A DNA stretch of 64,000 bases, taken from the NCBI RefSeq assembly GCF_016765585.1, contig NZ_JAESWC010000001.1, positions 496,001 through 560,000 of the forward strand, read 5' to 3'. Source of the DNA: Clostridium rhizosphaerae. GTDB lineage: Bacteria > Bacillota > Clostridia > Clostridiales > Clostridiaceae. The notes below the pieces were generated by a model. The model saw only the letters and a list, made by a program, of their open reading frames with translations. It was not told the origin of the DNA and did not search any database. This document shows positions 43,797 through 51,978 of the stretch, one piece after another. Every line of letters begins with the position of its first letter. Positions within the stretch are counted from its first letter, which is position 1. Both the position numbers and the translations under genes were made by a program.

Positions 43797-45173
43797 TTAT
43801 ACTGCTTCTTCTACTACTTCGTTTTTAGCTTGTTTTTTCTTCTTTATAACTTCAATGTAAACCCAAATTGCTATAAATGCTGCAAAGAATACTGGTAGGG
43901 TTATAATTAAGTTTCCTGTAAACACCTTATAAACTATAAAGCTTACTGTTAAGCTTGTTGCTGCGAAGGAAGAAATAAGCGCTCCTCCTGCCATTCCTAA
44001 ATCTATACCTGTAGATTTTGCAAGATTTGTTAATACTGGTGCTGTGTTAGTACCCGCAAGAAGTATTGCTCCTGTACATGCAAGACCTATGATAATGTTC
44101 TTTACAAGATTTCCTTCTGTTAATGCAACTACCATTGCTACTCTGAATGGAACAACTGCCAAGTCAGCAAATGGAAGCATTCTGTTTCCTGGAAGGATAA
44201 CTGCCATAGCTATTGTTAAAGGTATTACTATTAAAGAAGTTGTTATAACTTCTGGATTTCCAACTACAACTGCTGCGTCTAATCCTATTAAGAATTTTCT
44301 TCCCTTGAATTTTTCTTTTGTAAACTTCTTAGCTGCTTCTGATATTGGCATTAAACCTTCCATGAATAAGGAAGTCATTTTTGGTATAAGAACCATTACT
44401 GCTGCCATGTTAACTGCTATATTAAGAACTTTTGTAGTGTTGTATTTAGCTAGAGCTCCAATAACTCCTCCAAGGATAAGTCCCATCATCATTGGTTCTC
44501 CGAATAATCCTAAATACTTCTTAGCATCTTTAACGCTGAAGTTTAATTTATTTATTCCTGGAATTCTATCTAATAACCAGTTTAATGGTGCTGCAATTAC
44601 TAAAGATGAAAGTGCAGACATTGTTGGAAGTGATACTCCAGGAAGTCCAAAGTAGTCACTAACAAGGTTTTCTGACCAGTCTGACATTTTAAATGCTATA
44701 ACTGCCATTGTTATTGCTGCAGCTATACCAAGAATAACGTTCTTTGTTACAAAGTAAGTCATTATACCAACTATAGCCATATGGTGATAATTCCAAATAT
44801 CAACGTCTAGTGTGTTTGTCTTCTTAAGAACAAGCATTACGATGTTAGTAAGTAATATTGCAAATATTAATATTGGTATTATTGGTGATGACCAAGTTAC
44901 TGCTGCTATAGCTCCCCAGCCTATATCAAGTGTATCTAGTTTTATACCGAAGTTTTTAACCATTGCCTGAGCAGCTGGTCCAAGGTTTGAGGAAAGTAAA
45001 TTTATAACAAGTTTGATACCTGCAAAACCTATTCCAACTAATAAACCGGATCTAAAAGCCTTTCCTGGCTTAACTCTGAAGATAAGTCCTATAATTAATA
45101 TGATTACTGGAAGCATTACAGTAGGGCCTGCGTCATTTAGCACTACCTGAAATATTTTATAAAGTTCCTGCAT
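43797..45173 (-). CDS. PTS galactitol-family IIC membrane component
   Basis: A 458-residue PTS permease of the galactitol (Gat) family. Seen: about ten hydrophobic segments, the N-terminus LNDAGPTVMLPVIILIIGL, and loops such as DIGWGAIAAVTWSSP. It works with the IIB and IIA proteins encoded upstream. Known: this family imports galactitol and related sugars, and some members serve aldonates. The dehydratase and aldolase neighbours suggest galactonate or a similar acid sugar. AAGGGGG precedes the ATG. Confidence 0.9.
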   Translation of the reverse strand: MQELYKIFQVVLNDAGPTVMLPVIILIIGLIFRVKPGKAFRSGLLVGIGFAGIKLVINLLSSNLGPAAQAMVKNFGIKLDTLDIGWGAIAAVTWSSPIIPILIFAILLTNIVMLVLKKTNTLDVDIWNYHHMAIVGIMTYFVTKNVILGIAAAITMAVIAFKMSDWSENLVSDYFGLPGVSLPTMSALSSLVIAAPLNWLLDRIPGINKLNFSVKDAKKYLGLFGEPMMMGLILGGVIGALAKYNTTKVLNIAVNMAAVMVLIPKMTSLFMEGLMPISEAAKKFTKEKFKGRKFLIGLDAAVVVGNPEVITTSLIVIPLTIAMAVILPGNRMLPFADLAVVPFRVAMVVALTEGNLVKNIIIGLACTGAILLAGTNTAPVLTNLAKSTGIDLGMAGGALISSFAATSLTVSFIVYKVFTGNLIITLPVFFAAFIAIWVYIEVIKKKKQAKNEVVEEAV

Positions 45174-45205
45174 TTGTAAATCCCCCTTTTATTATTAAAA
45201 TATTA

Positions 45206-45484
45206 TTATTTTAAGGCATTAATAATTTCTTTTATTGTTTCCTCTTCACCTATACCAGTTAATAATGATATAGCTCCTATTACAGGAATATTAACTTCTG
45301 CTCCTGTAAACTTTCCTGTAGTAACTAAAAGATCATAGTCTGAAACCTTTGATGATACTTCTAAAAGCTTACACTGGTTAACGTTTACGTTTATTCCATT
45401 CTCTTCACAAGCCTCTCTGATTTTCATTGCCACAACTGTTGATGTTGCGATTCCGTTTCCACATGCTACTAATACTTTTTTCAT
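45206..45484 (-). CDS. PTS galactitol/lactose-type IIB component
   Basis: A 92-residue phosphocarrier. Seen: an N-terminal phosphorylation loop VLVACGNGIATSTV with Cys8, followed by a Rossmann-like fold of normal length. It passes phosphate from IIA to the sugar bound by IIC. AAGGAGG precedes the ATG. A 145-base gap containing copy B of the leader repeat separates it from the IIA gene, unusual within a PTS operon. Confidence 0.92.
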   Translation of the reverse strand: MKKVLVACGNGIATSTVVAMKIREACEENGINVNVNQCKLLEVSSKVSDYDLLVTTGKFTGAEVNIPVIGAISLLTGIGEEETIKEIINALK

Positions 45485-45505
45485 TTTTTATTTCCTCCTT
45501 ATAGT

Positions 45506-45585
45506 CGGAAGCACTGAGTAGTTTAAATCACTCGCTCCCGCTCGCAAATTACTCGTTAAAGTCCATTTAGGACTTTAACCTCCGT
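45506..45585 (-). repeat. Leader repeat, copy B (before the PTS IIB gene)
   Basis: On the minus strand: a perfect stem GTTAAAGTCC-TAAAT-GGACTTTAAC, then GAGTAATTT, the core GCGAGCGGGAGCGAG, then AAACTACTC, which can pair with GAGTAATTT, and CAGTGCTTCC, about 13 bases before the IIB ribosome site. It is the best-formed of the three copies. It lies inside the operon, between the IIA and IIB genes. Confidence 0.7.
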
Positions 45586-45629
45586 ATATTTATATTTTTA
45601 TATTCTTTTCTTCTTATCTTCTTATCTTC

Positions 45630-46097
45630 TTAAGCTATTAAATAAGGTTCCAGCTTATTTATTACTTCATCTGTTGAAGGTGCTTCAACAATTTCCCTTA
45701 GTACTTCTGGATTTTGAATTAATTTAACAACCCTTTGAAGCATTTCAATGTGCCCATGAGGTTCACTTAATGCAAGCATTATAATTACACTAACATCTAA
45801 AGATTTATCTGGATCCTCCATGGATTTAAATTCTACCGGCTTCCTTAAAACTCCAATGGCCAAGGTCGCCTTGTTTACTAAATTGTGATCCGCATGAGGT
45901 ATTGCTATTTTTATATCTGCTGATGGAAGTCCTGTTGGATATTCTTCTTCTCTATCTAAAATAGCTTTTTGATACCCTTCCTTAACATATCCTTTTTCTT
46001 GAAGTTTTGAGGATAAAAACTTTAATACTTCTGTATTACTTGAAAACTCTAAATCCTTAAAAACTAAATCTTTTGCAAAATCTATTCCTGCGCTCAT
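45630..46097 (-). CDS. PTS IIA component, fructose/mannitol (galactitol) type
   Basis: A 155-residue PTS phosphocarrier. Seen: the active-site His in KIAIPHADHNLV and the fold pattern YPTGLPSADI. It accepts phosphate from HPr and donates it to the IIB protein. It follows the aldolase gene by 11 bases with an AGGAG site. It probably also phosphorylates or reports to the LevR-type activator encoded upstream, as is known for PRD regulators. Confidence 0.92.
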   Translation of the reverse strand: MSAGIDFAKDLVFKDLEFSSNTEVLKFLSSKLQEKGYVKEGYQKAILDREEEYPTGLPSADIKIAIPHADHNLVNKATLAIGVLRKPVEFKSMEDPDKSLDVSVIIMLALSEPHGHIEMLQRVVKLIQNPEVLREIVEAPSTDEVINKLEPYLIA

Positions 46098-46108
46098 GTC
46101 TATATCTC

Positions 46109-46726
46109 CTAGTTTATTTTTTCTTCAAACTCTTTAAGGGAATTAATTAATCCTTCAAGGTTTTCATTTTCAATATCTTCTTTATTAAAGACACCTGAGC
46201 CTATTCCTAAGAAATCTGCTCCGTCTCTAAAGAAATCTTTTGCATTTTCCTTTGAGACACCGCCCACAGCCATCAATGAAAGTTCTCCGAGTGGAGCTTT
46301 TACATCTTTAAAAAATTTTGTTCCACAGCTTATTGCTGGAAACACCTTAACTATATCTGCTCCATATTCAAAAGATTTATATATTTCCGTAGGAGTCATT
46401 GCTCCTGGTACTGATATAACTGAATTTTCCCTGCAAAGGTCTATTATTTCTTTAGAAAGCATTACTGGAGAAAGAATGAATTTTGCACCTGCATTTATTG
46501 CTGCTTCTGCCTGTTTAACTGTTGTTACAGTTCCCGCACCAACATACATAGTGTCTCCAAATTCTTTTGAAAGCTTACTAATTGTTTCTACTGCGCCTTC
46601 AGTATTCATTGTTATCTCTACAGCTCTGATATTACTTTGAACTAATGCTTTCATAACTGTTCTTGCTTGATTATAATTGTATCCACGCAAAATAATAGTG
46701 ACCTTTGGGAAGTTTTTGATATCCAT
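46109..46726 (-). CDS. KDPG/KDPGal aldolase (2-keto-3-deoxy-6-phosphogluconate/galactonate)
   Basis: A 205-residue class I aldolase that cleaves 2-keto-3-deoxy-6-phospho sugar acids to pyruvate and glyceraldehyde 3-phosphate. Seen: AVEITMNTEGA (general-base Glu), VGAGTVTTVKQAE and the Schiff-base Lys in ADIVKVFPA, plus AVGGVSKEN phosphate binding. First gene of the operon; AAGGAGG precedes the ATG, and a sigma-54 promoter lies about 35-50 bases upstream. Galactonate specificity is inferred from the dehydratase. Confidence 0.9.
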   Translation of the reverse strand: MDIKNFPKVTIILRGYNYNQARTVMKALVQSNIRAVEITMNTEGAVETISKLSKEFGDTMYVGAGTVTTVKQAEAAINAGAKFILSPVMLSKEIIDLCRENSVISVPGAMTPTEIYKSFEYGADIVKVFPAISCGTKFFKDVKAPLGELSLMAVGGVSKENAKDFFRDGADFLGIGSGVFNKEDIENENLEGLINSLKEFEEKIN

Positions 46727-46758
46727 TTTATCAACCTCCTTATTGTCACTATTATAAA

Positions 46759-46776
46759 TAGCAATTATGATGCCAA
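46759..46776 (-). promoter_or_regulatory. Sigma-54 (-24/-12) promoter of the galactonate operon
   Basis: The minus-strand sequence TTGGCATCATAATTGCTA has GG and GC dinucleotides exactly ten bases apart, close to the TGGCAC-N5-TTGCW consensus. It lies in the 51-base gap between the LevR-type regulator gene and the aldolase gene, with the aldolase AAGGAGG site downstream. A dedicated sigma-54 activator with an intact GAFTGA loop is encoded immediately upstream. Confidence 0.8.
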
Positions 46777-46777
46777 C

Positions 46778-49705
46778 TTATTTGGCTGGTATTGTATTTT
46801 TAAATAAAATATTTGATATTTCCTCTTTATCTTTTGCTTCCCTTATCCTTTTGAGTGCGTCAACACTAGATATTATCCTGTATAACTGCTCAAAATAATC
46901 TTTAGAATCTTCTTTTAGAGCAATCATAAAAATTAAATCCACATTATTAACCCCATCCCAATTTATAGGATTGGCCAGTTTTGTAATAGCAATGGTTGGT
47001 TTTGTAACATACTTGCTATCTCCATGCGGGATAGCTATACCCCCTTTTAGATAGGTAGTGCCTAAAGCCTCTCTTCTGTAGACACTTAAAAGAAAACCTT
47101 CTTCTACATAACCTTCTGTGATTAAATTCTCTGCTATCTTATCTATAACTTCATCCTTATATTTATAATTTTCTTCAGGAAGAATAACATCTGGTGGTAT
47201 TACCTCTGATAATCTGTTGATAAATATGTTTTCATTTCTTATTACTTTTTTAAGCCTGCCAATCAACTTACCTGTTATTAGTCCCTCAACAGATATAAAA
47301 GGAATATCCTTAAGTTCTGGATTTATAGTTCCTACTATTGCAAGCACCTGCTTTGTTCTCGAAATTCTATCAATAGTAGCTGCAATATCATCATTATTCA
47401 TATATCCTAAAGGTATTATATCAACATCTCTGACACTTTCACCTAAAGAATTCTCAATATATTCCTTAACCTTCGCTGCTGAACCTTCACCCGTTATACA
47501 TAAGGTAATTATAGCCTTGCCTTTATCCTGCATATCAACTTTAGAATACCTATAAGGATTATCTTTATTATCTATTTCATCTGCGATACTGTCTAAAGTA
47601 TCCTCAGGAAGAATGGCTCTCCTTACACATTCTAATACCATCAGAGTATCTACTCGTCCAATTACTCTGGTTGGAATTCCTGTTTTGGCAGTTATTATGT
47701 CTCCAAAAGTTGTTAAGGAACCCATATCTACAAGTATAATGCATCCTTTACCTTGGTTAATCTTTTGAACAAGCTTAGTAGTTCTCTCAAGCATTATATT
47801 TGGTGAATCACTAAGGTCCATTTCAAGCCCCACAGCATGATTAACCCCAAGCAGTCTGTTAGCTACCTCTGCCATTCCACAGGCTACCCTTCCATGAGAT
47901 AAAACTATTACTCCAACTCGCCCTTCCTCTAGCTTGCTTTCTTCCTGAAAATGCTTTAGATACATTGCAATAAAGCCAATTTCATCTTCTGGCAGTTCTA
48001 TCTTTAGTCTATTGTTGATCAGTTCTCCAGCCTTCTCAGAAGCTTTATACTCATTGCTGTACTTATCTTTAACCATATTTAAATTAGGATTTACTATTTC
48101 TCTCCTATTCAATATCCTGTCATAGGTTGAACTTAAATGGATTGCAAGAGGATAAATAACTTTTCTTTGTAGGCCATTTATATATTTTTTAGCTAACTTA
48201 TAAACATCCTCAGTAATTTTAAGCATATCTTCGCCAATAATATTCACAATTTCTTGGGTATTTGAAGCTGCTAAATTAATAGAAGATGCAAATCTCATAA
48301 GTTCATCCTCTACTTGTTGACCTATTACCTTATTAATATCCTTATCACTATAGCCATCAGATTTAAGCTCCTTGTATTTATCTTCAATAAACTGATATAT
48401 ATTATCCCTTTCAACCGAGCTATACTGGTCTTTATATAAAATCTCTACACCTTTAGAAGATACTATAATATTCTCTTTAGTAAATCGCTCAAGCTCTTTA
48501 CTATTTATGGTGGCAGTTAAGACCTGTTCTTTTACATGATCAGGCACATGCTGAAAGTTTACTCTTACATTTTCTTTATTATTTAAAGTAGAATGCAAGA
48601 AACCTCTAGCACAGCAAACCTGAATATCACTTTTGAGCTGTCCTATATTTCCGGGACAGTCATAGGTCATAAATGCTTTAATAACATCTCTTCCTACAAA
48701 GATATCTTTGCCAAGCCGTACACTTTCATTTAAAAAGAAATTTTTCACTATATGAAATCTTTCATCATAAGCCCTATCTTTTACAGAAGGTATTTCAATA
48801 ACCATAGGAATTCTTCTTCTGAAGGTTAAAAGAAGTGAGCTCTCCGGACTCTCAGTGGTTGCTGCTATAATCATTAGTTTGCTTTCTCTAGTTACTTCTG
48901 TTTCTCCAAGTCTTCTAAATTTTCCTCTATCTATTAGATAGAAAAGGATTTCCTGCCCTTCAGAAGGAAGTCTGTGGATTTCATCTAAAAATAGTATTCC
49001 CCCATTACAAAGCTCAACAATTCCCTTTTTATTTTCATTTGCTCCTGTAAAAGCTCCTTTTGCATAACCAAAAAGCTGAGATAAAAGCAGCTGAGGATTA
49101 TCTGCATAATCAGCACAATTAAATAACATAAAAGGAGCATCCTCTGAAAAGTTTTTAGTAGTTTTGGCAAACTCATACATAACTTCAGCCATGTAACTCT
49201 TTCCTACTCCAGAAGGTCCTAATAATAATGTATGAAGACCATGAGGAGGGTATAAAATTGCAGCTTTCGCCTGATTAATCTGAAGCTTTAAACTGCCCTC
49301 ATGGCCTATTATAACCGAAAAAGGATCATCAGAATTTTTTGATTCAATCACTTGCTCTGTCTGAAGTTCACTAACATCTGAGCTTTTATTTATATTTTCT
49401 TTTTCTAAAATATCTATAACTTCCTTTTTAACACTTGCTGCTGCATATCTTGCTAAATTATATCCTTTTTCATTTAACTCTTTTGCAAATGCCCTATCAG
49501 AAAGCTTGATATCTTTTCGTAAGATCTCTAAAGCATCTTTAACTATAAATTCTTTTCTTCTCTGTCTTGAATCTGGAATATCATATTCCTTTCTATATTC
49601 CGTTACAGTTTCTCTTAAGACACCAAGTTTATTTGCTATCTCTTCATCAGTTAATGGATTTTTCTTATCTTCAGCTTTTATTATATCTAGAATGTTGTAT
49701 TCCAC
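46778..49705 (-). CDS. LevR-type sigma-54-dependent activator with PTS domains
   Basis: About 975 residues. Seen in order: an N-terminal helix-turn-helix (about 1-50), an AAA+ sigma-54 interaction domain (about 130-400) with GPSGVGKSYM, the sigma-54 contact loop KGAFTGANE and FLDEIHRLP; a PRD with YPLAIHLSSTYDRI; a mannose-type IIA domain VIVLSHGRVACGMAE; a galactitol IIB-like domain with LCITGEGSAAK; and a fructose-type IIA domain GGIAIPHGDSKY. Known: such activators are phosphorylated by PTS proteins. The frame opens at GTG 49714; AGGTG precedes the GTG at 49705, which I prefer. Target: the sigma-54 promoter just downstream. Confidence 0.9.
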   Translation of the reverse strand: MEYNILDIIKAEDKKNPLTDEEIANKLGVLRETVTEYRKEYDIPDSRQRRKEFIVKDALEILRKDIKLSDRAFAKELNEKGYNLARYAAASVKKEVIDILEKENINKSSDVSELQTEQVIESKNSDDPFSVIIGHEGSLKLQINQAKAAILYPPHGLHTLLLGPSGVGKSYMAEVMYEFAKTTKNFSEDAPFMLFNCADYADNPQLLLSQLFGYAKGAFTGANENKKGIVELCNGGILFLDEIHRLPSEGQEILFYLIDRGKFRRLGETEVTRESKLMIIAATTESPESSLLLTFRRRIPMVIEIPSVKDRAYDERFHIVKNFFLNESVRLGKDIFVGRDVIKAFMTYDCPGNIGQLKSDIQVCCARGFLHSTLNNKENVRVNFQHVPDHVKEQVLTATINSKELERFTKENIIVSSKGVEILYKDQYSSVERDNIYQFIEDKYKELKSDGYSDKDINKVIGQQVEDELMRFASSINLAASNTQEIVNIIGEDMLKITEDVYKLAKKYINGLQRKVIYPLAIHLSSTYDRILNRREIVNPNLNMVKDKYSNEYKASEKAGELINNRLKIELPEDEIGFIAMYLKHFQEESKLEEGRVGVIVLSHGRVACGMAEVANRLLGVNHAVGLEMDLSDSPNIMLERTTKLVQKINQGKGCIILVDMGSLTTFGDIITAKTGIPTRVIGRVDTLMVLECVRRAILPEDTLDSIADEIDNKDNPYRYSKVDMQDKGKAIITLCITGEGSAAKVKEYIENSLGESVRDVDIIPLGYMNNDDIAATIDRISRTKQVLAIVGTINPELKDIPFISVEGLITGKLIGRLKKVIRNENIFINRLSEVIPPDVILPEENYKYKDEVIDKIAENLITEGYVEEGFLLSVYRREALGTTYLKGGIAIPHGDSKYVTKPTIAITKLANPINWDGVNNVDLIFMIALKEDSKDYFEQLYRIISSVDALKRIREAKDKEEISNILFKNTIPAK

Positions 49706-49747
49706 TTTTATCACCTACAATACACTTGAGCTGCTATTATAAACAAA

Positions 49748-50569
49748 TTATAATGCATTAATTATCTCTTGTACCCATCTACATAAATCTGTTGCAATTC
49801 TATTTGCTGTTTCTACTACTCTTTCATGTGAATGTTTTACTTTCTGTATCCCTGTTGCCATATTTGTTATACAGGCTATTCCAAGTACATCTATACCTAA
49901 ATAATTAGCTGCAATAGTTTCCGGAACAGTAGACATTCCTACCGCATCAGCTCCCATTCTTCCAATCATGGTTATTTCAGAAGCTGTCTCATAATATGGT
50001 CCTGAGAATCCTGCATAAACACCTACAGCGTGCTCAATATTTAGCTCTTCAGCTATACCTTTTGCCTTGTCTATAAAGTTAAGCTTATAAGGCTCTGACA
50101 TGTCAGGGAATCTTACTCCAAATCTTTCATCATTAGCTCCCATCAAAGGATTATCTCCCATTAAGTTTATAAAATCTTTAATAAGCATTAATGTGCCTGG
50201 CTTAAAGCTTGTATTTATACCACCGCAGGCATTTGTTACGACAAGCTTTTTAATACCAAGCTTCTGCATTACATAAACAGGATAAGTAACTTCCTTCATT
50301 GTATAGCCCTCGTAATAGTGAAATCTTCCCTGCATTATAAGTACTGTTTTCCCTTTAATATCTCCAAAAACTAATCTTCCTTCATGACCTGCTACTGTTG
50401 ACTGTGGAAAATTTGGTATATCCTTATAATCTATGTATTGCTTGTTTTCTACTACATCAACTAAGTTTCCAAGCCCTGAGCCAAGTATAACAGCTATCTC
50501 TGGCTTTAAACTTACTTTACTTTCTATGTATTTAACTGATTCCATAACTTTATCAAACATATTATTCAT
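49748..50569 (-). CDS. punA: Purine nucleoside phosphorylase, trimeric type
   Basis: A 273-residue phosphorylase that converts purine (deoxy)nucleosides and phosphate to base and (deoxy)ribose 1-phosphate. Seen: ILGSGLGNLVDVV, the phosphate-binding VAGHEGRLVFG and MQGRFHYYEGY, TNACGGIN, GFSGPYYETASEI and VGMSTVPE. Length and motifs fit the low-molecular-mass trimeric type. GAGGG precedes the ATG. It lies downstream of the glycerate kinase gene on the same strand; a functional link is not evident. Confidence 0.93.
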   Translation of the reverse strand: MNNMFDKVMESVKYIESKVSLKPEIAVILGSGLGNLVDVVENKQYIDYKDIPNFPQSTVAGHEGRLVFGDIKGKTVLIMQGRFHYYEGYTMKEVTYPVYVMQKLGIKKLVVTNACGGINTSFKPGTLMLIKDFINLMGDNPLMGANDERFGVRFPDMSEPYKLNFIDKAKGIAEELNIEHAVGVYAGFSGPYYETASEITMIGRMGADAVGMSTVPETIAANYLGIDVLGIACITNMATGIQKVKHSHERVVETANRIATDLCRWVQEIINAL

Positions 50570-50629
50570 ATTTTTTCCCTCGCTTTTATTAAAATTAAAT
50601 TAATATTACTTTATTGCATTGTATATATA

Positions 50630-51772
50630 TTATAACAAATTAAACACTCTGATAATATTTTCTGAAGTTTTTTCTAGATTTTCTTGCCCTTTCATTAAAG
50701 CTTCTTCTAAAGAGGTTACACCTTTCATTATCCCAAATACAGCATCAATACCTTTTTCATAGAGAATATCTATGTCATCTGAAACTCTGCCTGCTAAAGC
50801 TATTACTGGTTTATTATATTTTTTTGCAGTAGCTGCTACACCTATTGGTACCTTTCCATAGTGAGTTTGAAAGTCAATACTTCCTTCGCCAGTCCAAACC
50901 ATATCAGCCTCTTTAATTTTTTCTTCGAGATGTGAATACTCTATTACCATATCTATTCCCTTTTTCAAATTTCCATTTAAAAAGGCCATAAGTCCTGCTC
51001 CGAGACCTCCAGCCGCTCCTGCTCCCGGCACTTCTAGTACATCTTTTCCCAGCTGTTCTTTTATTATACGAGAATAATGATATAGATTATTATCCAGAAT
51101 TTTAATCATTTCATGGTCAGCCCCCTTCTGCATTCCAAATATGTTAGCTGCTCCTCTTTGTCCGCACAAAGGGTTTGTAACATCGCAAGCTACATCAATT
51201 AAGATTTCACTTAGTCTAATATCAAAATTCGATAAATCTATTTTTGAAAGCTTCCCAAGTTCTCCGCCTCCATACCCTATTTCATTACCAGCCCTATCTA
51301 GAAGCCTTCCTCCTAATGCCTGAATCATCCCAGCTCCACCGTCATTCGTAGCACTTCCTCCTATTCCGATTAAAAGCTTTTTTACTCCTTTATCTAAACA
51401 AGCTTTAATTAGCTGGCCTGTTCCATAGGTTGTTGTAATAAGCGGATTTCTTTTTTCTAAAGGTACCAGCTGAATTCCACTTGAACTTGCCATCTCAAAT
51501 ACACCCGTTTCTTCATCTCCTAGAATACCATATCGTGCTTCAACTTCATTACCTAGAGGACCAATTACCTTAATGGAATATGCTTTTCCATTAGTTGCAT
51601 CAACTAATGCCTGCATTGTACCTTCACCACCATCGGCCATTGGAACATGAACACAATTTATTTTATCCGAAGCCTTTTTTATGCCTCTTTCCATAGCTTC
51701 ACAAGCCTGCTTTGCTGTCATACTCTCTTTGAAGGAATCCGGAGCTAAAACAATAGTTATATCCTTTTTCAT
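50630..51772 (-). CDS. Glycerate kinase (GlxK/GarK family)
   Basis: A 380-residue kinase that phosphorylates glycerate. Seen: the N-terminus VLAPDSFKESMTAKQA, PMADGGEGTMQAL, LLIGIGGSATNDGGAG and PGAGAAGGLGAGLMAF, and the C-terminal VWTGEGSIDFQT, all typical of this family. Known: most members make 2-phosphoglycerate. GGAGG precedes the ATG. It could serve hexarate or galactarate breakdown, but nothing in the window supplies glycerate directly. Confidence 0.93.
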   Translation of the reverse strand: MKKDITIVLAPDSFKESMTAKQACEAMERGIKKASDKINCVHVPMADGGEGTMQALVDATNGKAYSIKVIGPLGNEVEARYGILGDEETGVFEMASSSGIQLVPLEKRNPLITTTYGTGQLIKACLDKGVKKLLIGIGGSATNDGGAGMIQALGGRLLDRAGNEIGYGGGELGKLSKIDLSNFDIRLSEILIDVACDVTNPLCGQRGAANIFGMQKGADHEMIKILDNNLYHYSRIIKEQLGKDVLEVPGAGAAGGLGAGLMAFLNGNLKKGIDMVIEYSHLEEKIKEADMVWTGEGSIDFQTHYGKVPIGVAATAKKYNKPVIALAGRVSDDIDILYEKGIDAVFGIMKGVTSLEEALMKGQENLEKTSENIIRVFNLL

Positions 51773-51978
51773 TTAAAACCTCCATAATTGGCTGCAAAAA
51801 TATATCACATACCTTCAATATAATATACTATTTAATGCTTTTCAAAACTTTTTATAAATTTATACAGCATTGTTGTATGATTATACAAAATTGTAATTTT
51901 TTAGAGGATTTTAACAATCGTTTACATAATAATATAGTGGGAAAAATTTTTATATTTTTGACGAAGGAGTTGGTCTTA

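Noticed and set aside
44044-44655. 203-codon plus-strand ORF opposite the PTS IIC gene
   Set aside because: It is a shadow of the minus-strand IIC gene: no ribosome site, an improbable Ile/Thr/Pro-rich product, while the minus frame is a clear PTS membrane protein.
51835-51978. Open frame extending 48 codons upstream of the pyrophosphatase start
   Set aside because: The extra residues do not resemble the family N-terminus, no ribosome site precedes the upstream ATG, and GAAGGAG marks the ATG at 51979.
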